A DNA stretch of 64,000 nt from Nymphalis io (lineage: Eukaryota; Arthropoda; Insecta; Lepidoptera; Nymphalidae). Every line of letters starts with the position of its first letter. Position 1 is the stretch's first letter. Under the pieces are notes generated by a model. The model saw only the letters and a list, made by a program, of their open reading frames with translations, was not told where the DNA came from and searched no databases. The translations under genes and the position numbers were made by a program. Positions 57,901-64,000 of the stretch are shown piece after piece. The DNA lies in contig NC_065889.1 in NCBI RefSeq assembly GCF_905147045.1, positions 9,243,001-9,307,000 of the forward strand, read 5' to 3'.

Positions 57901-60900
57901 TGATTATAAGGTTTTTTTGTTATCGTTATTTTTTGTTATCGTTATTTTTTGTTATCGTTATTTTTTGTTATCGTTATTTTTTGTTATCGTTATTTTTTGT
58001 TATCGTTATTTTTTGTTATCGTTATTTTTTGTTATCGTTATTTTTGTAATCATTTACTCTCTAAGTCGGTGCTCGCTTTAATACTCATTTAAAAACAATT
58101 ATAAATACAAAAGCGTGAGATGTACAAAGGCATGTGGATAAGATGGCAATCTCTTCGGGGCAATCTTTGGGCACAGGGCTCGGCGAAGAAGCGGAAAAGG
58201 CTATATATAGTATGAAAAGGCGCGCACTAAATCGGTACTTAACCTTGTAAAATAATGCTTCAAAAGTCCTCGTAAGAGGCTACTAAATAAAAAATATTTG
58301 AATTTATTTTGTTACAAGTAAACTTTACTAATATGTAAGTAAATAACTCACTCTCTGAGGGTTAGCTGTTTGTATTTGTCAGTGATCATGGTGAGTCTCG
58401 AACTGTTTTCGTTTAAACCCTGTTCAGCCTCAGCGATGTCGGCGGTCAACGCCTTCAGCTCGTCCCGTTTGGCGTAGTATCGCTTTGTCAGCTCCGAGAC
58501 CTCTTCCATTTCAGGCGCTGACAGATCACGGAAAAATAAATTAATATTCAATATACGTTACGAACGGTACGAAACAAGGATATAGGAAAGTATTGCGTTT
58601 GTTATGTAAGTGCGCACTGACCGGTGTCGTCGAGCGGCGCGACGCGGTGCAGGAAGTGCGCGTGCGCGGCGTGCAGCACGCGCAGCGCGGCCTCCAGCGC
58701 CGCCACGTCGCGCTCGCGCCGCGAGACGTCCGCGTCCAGCGCCGCGCCGCGCGCGCGCAGCTCCGCGCGCTCCGCCGCGAACTGCCGCCCCGCACACGCT
58801 AGCTATTAGCTACTCCAGTGCCGGCGTGCGCTATCGTGCGTCGCGACATCCAACGAATACCTCTCGTATCCAGAAAACTCGTGCTATCGACTACGGAGTC
58901 CCAGTCAGGTGATGACCACGACGGGTGCAACGTTGTCGAACCGTCGGGCGAGGTTATAAATAAAGTATAATGCGGTTGCGATATGTATGCCATTATTAAT
59001 TGTTTCATATCTATATCGACAAAGTAAGATGGTGGGCTTTGTGCAAGCCCGTCTGGGTAGATACCACCCACTCATCAGATATTCTACCGCAAAACAGCAG
59101 TACTTGGTATTGTTGTGTTCCGGTTTGAAGGGTGAGTGACCCAGTGTAATTACAGGCACAAGGGACATAACATTTTAGTACTCAAGGTTGATGGCGCATT
59201 GGCGATGTAAGCGATGGTTAACATTTCCTATAATACCGATGTCTATGGACGTTGGTTACCACTTACCATCAGGTGGCCCATATGCTCGTCCGCCTACCTA
59301 TTCAATAAAAAAATATATTTAAATGACTTGTTGACTTGATAAATACCTTTATTTTGAAGAATGTTACAGAGAGCTCTTGACCCGCTTCGTCTTTTCCTAA
59401 TGAAGCAATGAAAATGTCGTATCTGCAATGTAAAGTACACGACGAATTTAGATTAACATAGCCACAGATAGAAAATATTAAAATTCCATCTAATAATTAC
59501 GACTATGGAATTGTGCTGTGAATGCTCTTGTTGTTTAAGACGGATGGACTATGGACGGATGACACATGCGAACTTAAACTAAATAGGAAAAAAAATGGGA
59601 AATAAAACAGTGTGCGACCCAGAGACTAGAAAAAGGGCACGCAAGTGATGATGAAACACATCATACCAATATCGTTAGTGAAAAGTACCTCTTGACGAGC
59701 TGCAGCACGCGCTGCTGGCGCTCGCGGATCTCGCTGCGCAGGCGGCCGCAGTGCTCCAGCAGCGCGCGCCGCTGCACGCCGAACATGTCGCGCCGCGCGC
59801 TGATCTCCACCAGGCGCTCGTTCATCGCCTGCAACGGTATATCATATTTACACTGGGAAGGTATATCGCTATCGAAAGCTCGTCTGGGCATGTGCCACTC
59901 GCATATACCATGGATATTCAACCGCATATTCAGTCATCAACCATACGATACAAATGAGAGCGGTCGCTTTGGTATTTGAAACCATTATTGACGGGCTAAA
60001 AATCTGTAAAAAGGATTTGACAGTCTTTTATTTGGATACCTGTCGCTATGATTTTTTATGAAAACGCTTTTGCTAGCAGGTTCGTTTGTGAGTTATGAGT
60101 GATTGTGGTGGTGCTATTAAGGAATGCCTTCGGCGAGTGCTAGGTAGTCGATAAAGTCGCTGACCGCGTCGAGCTGCAGGCGCTGCTTGTCGAGCGTGAA
60201 GGCGGCGTCGCCGAGCCCGGCCAGCGCGCGCGAGGCGTGCGCCACCCGCAGGCGCATGAGCGCCTCCTCCACCCGCTGGCGGCGCCACACGTCGCGGGCC
60301 GCGCGCACCTCCTTCTCGCCGCCCTCCACGTTCAGCATCGACGTCTTTAGGCGACTTTGCTGGAAAAGGAAATAAATTAAAGGCATCGACACAAAATCTT
60401 TAAAAGATTCGCGAAAGTAAGTCTAGTATGAAAAAGTAAAAACGAGCGCGGGATAGTCACCGCTGCTTTAAATTGTTACTTTAATAATAGCAATGCTATC
60501 ATCGTTGCGTCATTTTCATTTAATTATACAAAACATTCTCAATAGACTGTGTTTGTAGGAGGTTGTGGTACCAGCGAGCCGTGGTGCGCGTGTCGCTGCT
60601 GCAGGTCGCGCGCCAGACGCCGCATGTCGTCGTGCAGGCGCGCCGCGTGGCGCTCCAGCAGCGCCACACGCGACGCGTGCCGCGCCAGGACGTCCTTCAA
60701 CCTGCGGGGACATCATAATGTTATGACGACTCCGCAAATTTTTTTCCGTGAAACAAACGACACACGTACTTTATCTCCCAGCCCCGGGAGGCATATGTTA
60801 TTTACATCTTTCATTTACCGATGTAGAACACATTACGAGTAAATGTAATAGTTTTAGTTTTTACATTCCTGGTTATTCGATCACACTTAAACGGGTTACA

Positions 60901-63596
60901 GTCAAATTCGATGAAAAGGTAATAAATTAATTAACAGAGGACTCTTTTTTAAATATCATATAATATTTAAAGATAAATAAATAAATTTATTTCGTATATC
61001 TCCGAAACGGCTCTAAATATTTGATACAACTTTTGTATTTAGATAATTTATCTTTCCTGATAAAGCGCAATTATCAAAAAAAAATAACCTAGTTTAGCGA
61101 AGCGCGGTCGTCCAGCTACTACTAATAAAAATTGATTAAATTTAAGCCGAGCTAAGTGGACAGGTCATAGCTCGCAGCTGGTTCATTATAAAATCAATAA
61201 TATCACCACCAACCAACCTCTCTTCCCTGGCGGCGAGCTCCGCGGAACACTCGCGCTCGGCCTGCGCCCCCTCCATGTGCGACACTTGAGACCCGATCGT
61301 CTCCACTTGGTAGCACTGGAGACATGACCATTATGTATATATATTTGATAATATTGGTTATTTAACAAAACTATTTTAATTGCTAAAAGCACATTAACGT
61401 CGAAATGGTAGTAAGTAACATAAATAATTTGAACGGAAGATTGCAGATATTAACCGGGACAGAGCTCCAAAAACGCTTTCGATTTACTTATGAATTACCA
61501 AAGTTTCCAGTAGTTTCTTAATATACACAAAAGCGTTCCGAATATAGTTACGAAAAACGATTTACGTACAATCGCGTAAAGTGATTCCTTTTGACTTTGC
61601 AAGTTTCGTTCCACGCCACGTTGTTTCGTGTCCAGTTTGCTCATGACCGCCTTCGACGCTGCAATGTTAGTGGTCAATAGGGCATGCGTTAGTGATAATT
61701 GAATATGATGAACTAAGTGAAGTACAACCATTCCCATTGTCAGCATCATACACCACAAAAAAGGACAGTTAGTTACGAGCTTTGATAAAGAAATACGGCG
61801 TGTTTAAGCTGACACTGCTGATATTGTGATTATTTAGGCTATGTAGCACCGTGGGCGTTCTAAAGACAAAATGTTTGGCGTTGTGTATGGCAAATTAGAG
61901 CAAGCCCCGCCGCACACCTCACAAACTCCTGCTAGCGACGAATTCATACTTAAAATTGTAAAATGACAATCAACGTGGGATTCGCAGACAATTGAAGTTC
62001 AAGTGCCTGGATATGATATGAGACTTTATTGTACATCTTTTTTCGTGGTAGCATGTAATGTCCTCCAGACCGATTTCGACCACGGCGACCAATCTCAAGA
62101 GAGATTAGCCAACTATGCAGGATATATTATAGTGCACAAGTGTGTGCGCAAACAATTTGTGCACTATAATATCTCCTCTCATCTCAATCAAACTCTCATA
62201 ATCCGATGGCAATCCGACACGACCGGAAAGAGTTCAGGCGCAGAGCCAACGGTTTTACATGATTTCCGAGGCAGGGGGGTGTACGGGAGTGTAGAGTGGG
62301 AACCCAATAACTCTTTACTGGCCCGACCTGGGAATTGAACCCAGAACCTCCGGGTCTGCGGCCTTTGAGGCAGTCATGTAGCATGTAAGAAAAATATCCT
62401 AAATCGGTATATATTTATTATAGTGATATTGCGAAAAGAGTTTACTTCAAGGAGAAAAACGATATACTCCGAATATTACAAGGGCCATTAAAAGTTTGAA
62501 TTGCGGTTTAAAAATGGGTCGTTAGTTTCGCTTCGCCACACACTCCAAACAGGTTGTAATTTAGGCGAAAGTAAACTTCCAAACTGACTACATCAGCCTT
62601 ACTAATCATATAACATCATGAGATTTGTCTCTTTCCAAAAATAAAAACCATAAATATTTCTCATTACAGAGGTTGCTTGGAAGAGATCACTACAGGTGAT
62701 AAGGCCGCCTTTGCATACAATATGTTATACTTGCTATTATAATAATACTAAATGTTTGTAAAGAATAAATAAATAAATAAATAAAAACCGTACAAAAAGG
62801 CAAACATTTTCACGCCACTCGTGACCTTTAAGGACAACATCTACAACAGAACAACTAAAGATCCTTCTAAATGAAAAAATCCAGCTACGCTTCCCTTCTT
62901 GTTATCAACATTGAACAAAGTACAGAGTTTGTCTAAGAGAGGACATGATAGATATTAATTAAAATTTAAATTAAGCTTATTACTTTGTTCGTAATATATT
63001 TCTTTACCGTATTTTTTTTATCAACCATCGTAGTATTAAATGCACAAGGGAGAAAATTAAATGGGAAAATATTATAATGTTTGAGCATGTCGTCTGGGTA
63101 GGTACCACCCACTCATTAGATATTCTACCGCAAAACGCAGTACTTAGTATTGTTGTGTTCCGGTTTGAAGGGTGAGTGAGCCAGTGTAATTATAGGCACA
63201 AGGGACGTAACATCTTAGTTCCCAAGGTTGGTGGCGCATTGGTGATGTAAGCGATGGTTAACATTTCTTACAATGCCAATGTCTAAGGGCGTTGGTGACC
63301 ACTTACCATCAGGTGGCTTATATGCTCGTCCGCCTTCCTATTCTATAAAAAAAAAGAGCAAACTTGAGATATAATTAGATGTTTGCTAGTTTTTTTACGT
63401 GTGTTTTATATAGAGCAAGAAAGACTATAGATACGAATTTATTATAAAAATATTATAAGGGTGTCTTACACTTGAGTTGCATGTGGAACAATTTCTCTTC
63501 GTTCTTAAGAACTAGAAGCTTCTGTTGTTCGACGAATGAACAGTGCATGGCGCGTTGCTGGTTCACTGTCAATTGATTAGCAAAACGCTCTTCCTC
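54863..63596 (-). CDS. CCDC39: CCDC39 homologue, C-terminal 600 codons in 15 exons (5' end outside window)
   Basis: Exons in transcript order: 63596-63470, 61658-61570, 61315-61218, 60701-60572, 60359-60165, 59828-59689, 59422-59347, 58781-58622, 58517-58352, 57792-57645, 57406-57231, 57072-57020, 56913-56795, 56467-56443, 54963-54863. They total 1803 nt, 600 codons plus TAA, with every phase joining and every border GT-AG. The product is almost all coiled coil. Residues line up in order with vertebrate CCDC39: LDKQRLQLDAAMNERLVEI opposite LEKRKQQLYTAMEERTEEI, and KRYDIF opposite NRYEIL, ending in a Ser/Arg-rich tail as in the vertebrate protein. CCDC39 pairs with CCDC40 to form the 96-nm ruler on axonemal doublets that positions radial spokes and inner dynein arms. 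In Lepidoptera this means sperm flagella. About one third (the N-terminus) lies right of 64000. Confidence 0.9.
55063..55135 (-). repeat. Non-LTR 3'-end fragment (family F), minus orientation
   Basis: 'catcggctcggattgtagat', 'accaagaagaactgacaaga' and 'aaatcactc' are the reverse complement of the family F segment seen at 29911. It lies in the last CCDC39 intron. Confidence 0.5.
55136..55748. other. CCDC39 intron, AT-rich
   Basis: Nothing recognised. Confidence 0.45.
55749..56046 (+). repeat. Family A SINE, full length
   Basis: The head 'aagccgagatggcccagtgg' (A box), B box GGTTCAAATCC, body and tail 'ggctgttacggttacgg' are intact. Inserted in the last CCDC39 intron, antisense to the gene. 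Confidence 0.85.
56255..56405 (-). repeat. Helitron-like family G fragment, minus orientation
   Basis: 'cataccaaacttcttcaaaa', 'tcggttcagtg', 'gtgaaaacgtaacg' and 'cgcatttataatgttagta' are the reverse complement of the family G element at 27195. In a CCDC39 intron. Confidence 0.5.
56443..56467 (-). CDS. CCDC39: CCDC39 25-nt micro-exon
   Basis: TTTTTGTTACAG precedes and GTATGT follows; phase 0 in, 1 out. Encodes LIDDIREQ plus the first base of an Ala codon, continuing the helix from VQEKA into ARRSS. Both splice sites are near-consensus and the phase fits both neighbours. Confidence 0.72.
56795..56913 (-). CDS. CCDC39: CCDC39 exon with Ser-rich tail segment
   Basis: Acceptor ATAATTGCAG, donor GCG|GTGAGG; phase 1 in, 0 out. 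Encodes GLFSASSSSSGSGVSIASGF, then a basic helix (TRRLTEFRRQLAPKVQEKA). If the donor is skipped the frame ends at TAA 56737-56735, giving an alternative short tail. Confidence 0.82.
56945..56991. repeat. Perfect 21-bp inverted repeat in a 106-nt CCDC39 intron
   Basis: Arms 56945-56965 and 56971-56991 are exact reverse complements around a 5-nt loop. They sit inside the intron 56914-57019, 28 nt from the donor and 31 nt from the acceptor. The arm core is TGTAATCGCGCATAT, GC-richer than the rest of the intron. The hairpin would form in the pre-mRNA and bring the splice sites closer together. It is not flush with them as in a classical mirtron. Confidence 0.93.
57020..57072 (-). CDS. CCDC39: CCDC39 exon (53 nt)
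   Basis: Acceptor TTATAAACAG, donor CAG|GTAGGC; phase 2 in, 1 out. Encodes IINNGTALARDSSTEQA. In another frame it reads MEQRLRETRRRNKQ, but that frame does not match the phases of its neighbours. Confidence 0.75.
57231..57406 (-). CDS. CCDC39: CCDC39 exon
   Basis: Acceptor GTGCGGGCAG, donor AG|GTGCGC; phase 0 in, 2 out. Encodes MSLCVRDWCEAAHGALQALA and on to VQ. GC-rich; six overlapping frames on both strands compete, and only this one fits the phases. Confidence 0.8.
57645..57792 (-). CDS. CCDC39: CCDC39 exon
   Basis: Acceptor CCGTATCGCAG, donor CAG|GTATGA; phase 2 in, 0 out. Encodes LECENELDSVKERLEKQERR and on to GVDDWRIFQ. Too closed in by stops to appear as a long open frame. Confidence 0.85.
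57919..58045. repeat. Minisatellite, 8 copies of a 16-bp unit
   Basis: GTTATCGTTATTTTTT repeats eight times with almost no variation, at 57919, 57935 and so on to 58031. It lies in the CCDC39 intron 57793-58351. The 63-codon plus frame here (57890-58081) is only this repeat read in three frames. Confidence 0.95.
58352..58517 (-). CDS. CCDC39: CCDC39 exon
   Basis: Acceptor GATCTGTCAG, donor GA|GTGAGT; phase 1 in, 2 out. Encodes PEMEEVSELTKRYYAKRDEL and on to KYKQLTLRE, a normal-composition coiled coil. Confidence 0.88.
58622..58781 (-). CDS. CCDC39: CCDC39 exon
   Basis: Acceptor CGGGGCGGCAG, donor G|GTCAGT; phase 0 in, 1 out. Extremely GC-rich; encodes FAAERAELRARGAALDADVS and on, opposite KEELQREGDCLDAKINKAEK. 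Frames called on either strand over this block are shadows. Confidence 0.86.
59029..59312 (-). repeat. Family B repeat, minus orientation
   Basis: A full-length copy in the CCDC39 intron between exons 58781 and 59347, from 'gggctttgtgcaagcccg' to 'cgtccgcctacctattcaat'. Frames at 58799-59168 are shadows. Confidence 0.8.
59347..59422 (-). CDS. CCDC39: CCDC39 exon
   Basis: Acceptor TTTACATTGCAG, donor AAAG|GTATTT; phase 2 in, 0 out. Encodes YDIFIASLGKDEAGQELS and on to KIK, opposite YEILTVVMLPPEGEEEKTQ, the most diagnostic stretch for CCDC39. Confidence 0.88.
59689..59828 (-). CDS. CCDC39: CCDC39 exon
   Basis: Acceptor ACCGTTGCAG, donor AG|GTACTT; phase 0 in, 2 out. Encodes AMNERLVEISARRDMFGVQR and on to QRVLQLVKR. 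Confidence 0.87.
59874..59942 (-). repeat. Decayed family B fragment
   Basis: 'aagctcgtctgggcatgtgc', 'cactcgcatatacca' and 'ggatattcaaccgcatatt' match the inverted 3' part of family B. In a CCDC39 intron. Confidence 0.45.
60165..60359 (-). CDS. CCDC39: CCDC39 exon
   Basis: Acceptor TCCTTTTCCAG, donor GCG|GTCAGC (weak); phase 0 in, 0 out; 65 codons. The frame stays open past the donor to a TAA at 60119-60121, but the alignment to vertebrate CCDC39 (LQLDA joined to AMNERL) shows that the splice is used. Confidence 0.85.
60572..60701 (-). CDS. CCDC39: CCDC39 exon
   Basis: Acceptor GTCCCCGCAG, donor CTG|GTACCA (weak); phase 2 in, 0 out. GC-rich; encodes LKDVLARHASRVALLERHAA and on, an Ala/Arg/Leu-rich helix. 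Confidence 0.82.
61218..61315 (-). CDS. CCDC39: CCDC39 exon
   Basis: Acceptor CATGTCTCCAG, donor AG|GTTGGT (weak); phase 0 in, 2 out. Encodes CYQVETIGSQVSHMEG, opposite FHIQQVERRMSRLKGE. Confidence 0.85.
61570..61658 (-). CDS. CCDC39: CCDC39 exon
   Basis: Acceptor AACATTGCAG, donor ATT|GTACGT; phase 1 in, 0 out. Encodes SKAVMSKLDTKQRGVERNLQ and on to KESLYAI, opposite the LKQQEIMYSQ region of the vertebrate protein. Confidence 0.85.
61659..62044. other. CCDC39 intron, unassigned
   Basis: A GC-richer patch near 61890-61945 is unidentified. Otherwise nothing seen. Confidence 0.4.
62045..62392 (+). repeat. Family D repeat with 16-bp hairpin and inverted tRNA-like end
   Basis: It contains a perfect inverted repeat: ATATTATAGTGCACAA at 62124-62139 against 62157-62172, loop 17 nt. 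Then follow 'cgatggcaatccgacacg' and 'gattatgagagtttgattga' (inverted), and finally 'cccgacctgggaattgaacc' with 'aacctccgggtctgcggcc', which on the minus strand reads as a tRNA-like head with B-box-like GGTTCAATTCC. It is therefore probably a tRNA-derived SINE in minus orientation. Frames at 62003-62384 are shadows. Confidence 0.65.
62668..62786 (+). repeat. Retroelement 3'-end fragment (family E)
   Basis: 'gaggttgcttggaagagatc', 'gtgataaggccgcctttgc', then a tail of AAAT units. Same as 34335-34490. Confidence 0.6.
62787..63081. other. CCDC39 intron
   Basis: Nothing recognised. Confidence 0.45.
63082..63355 (-). repeat. Family B repeat, minus orientation
   Basis: A near full-length copy, from 'gagcatgtcgtctgggtagg' to 'cgccttcctattctataaaa', ending about 115 bases before a CCDC39 exon on the plus-strand map. 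Confidence 0.8.
63470..63596 (-). CDS. CCDC39: CCDC39 exon (most 5' in window)
   Basis: Acceptor TTATTTAATAG, donor T|GTAAGA; phase 0 in, 1 out. Encodes EEERFANQLTVNQQRAM and on to KNEEKLFHMQLK, a heptad-type helix. The next exon upstream is not in the window. Confidence 0.85.
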
Positions 63597-63649
63597 CTAT
63601 TAAATAAAATAAACATGTAAATAAATTGTATGATCAAAATATGCAAAGC

Positions 63650-63757
63650 AGTACTTAGTATTGTTGTGTTCCGGCTGAAATGGTGACTGCACCAGTGAAT
63701 CTACGAGAATAAGGACACAAGATCTTAGTTCCCACGGTTGGTGGCGCATGGAGATAT
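63650..63757 (-). repeat. Family B fragment, minus orientation
   Basis: 'cagtacttagtattgttgtg', 'ttccggctgaaatggtga' and 'ttagttcccacggttggtgg' represent the middle of family B. Both ends are missing. Confidence 0.65.
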
Positions 63758-63897
63758 AAAATTATATTTACGAAATTATACATTTAAAAGTATAAAAGTA
63801 GCACTGGTGACGAAAAAGCCTGAAGATGATTAGAATCTTGCCTTGTCCTTGAAATGTGAAAACGTGAATTACAAGAAGAATCTCAAGCATGAATAAT

Positions 63898-64000
63898 AAT
63901 ATAATAATAATAATATATCCTGGGACATTTTTAACACACGGCCATCTGATCCCAATTTAAGCTTGTACAAAACTTGTGTTATGGAAACCAGACAACTGAT
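63898..64000 (-). repeat. Family C SINE 3' end, cut by window edge
   Basis: The sequence is the reverse complement of the 3' end of the 40776-41052 copy: ATT repeats, 'atatcctgggacatttttaa', 'cacacggccatctgatccc', 'aagcttgtac'. The tRNA-like head would lie beyond 64000. Confidence 0.8.

Noticed and set aside
57890..58081. 63-codon repetitive membrane-like protein
   Set aside because: Translation of the 16-bp minisatellite in a CCDC39 intron.
58541..58912. Arg/Ala-rich frames on both strands
   Set aside because: Shadows of the GC-rich CCDC39 exon 58781-58622.

Overview
The window looks like nuclear DNA of a lepidopteran insect, probably a butterfly. It is AT-rich and gene-poor. Its genes are split by GT-AG introns, and it carries many tRNA-headed SINEs of a lepidopteran kind (family A here resembles the Metulj SINEs of Heliconius, from memory). 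There is no prokaryotic operon, CRISPR array or viral gene. Family letters A-G below are my own labels.

Region by region. (1) 1-39.4 kb is mostly non-coding. It holds two minus-strand coding exons, 9599-10152 and 39202-39338. Each begins with an ATG and ends in the same splice phase, so they look like alternative first exons of one large minus-strand gene whose common exons lie left of the window. I could not name that gene. Several GC-rich islands in this stretch may be promoters or untranslated first exons, one flanked by two perfect CRE sites. (2) 39.8-45.3 kb holds SINEs, two TATA-containing GC islands and a small minus-strand ORF (41751-41951). (3) 45376-46636 is a decayed mariner transposon. 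(4) 49660-50991 is an intact, apparently single-exon ANKRD13C homologue on the plus strand. Two minus-strand terminal-exon candidates flank it (49283-49362 and 51906-52022), followed by a perfect 548-bp tandem duplication (52444-53546). (5) 54863-63596 is the C-terminal part of a CCDC39 gene on the minus strand: 15 exons read by hand, with matching phases throughout, giving 600 codons plus a stop. The N-terminal exons lie beyond the right edge.

The genes do not form a pathway. CCDC39 is a component of the molecular ruler of motile axonemes, which in a moth or butterfly chiefly means sperm. ANKRD13C is an ER-associated chaperone-like protein for GPCRs. Most other sequence is intron or intergenic DNA with at least 30 interspersed-repeat copies.

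Most unusual observations: a perfect 21-bp inverted repeat with a 5-nt loop inside a 106-nt CCDC39 intron; a 25-nt CCDC39 micro-exon; an 8-copy 16-bp minisatellite in another CCDC39 intron; the two phase-matched alternative first exons, one with four RRxS motifs; the clean 548-bp tandem duplication; and an orphan minus-strand C-terminal exon ending in a conserved-looking peptide. All assignments come from reading the sequence and remembered family features. No database search was run.
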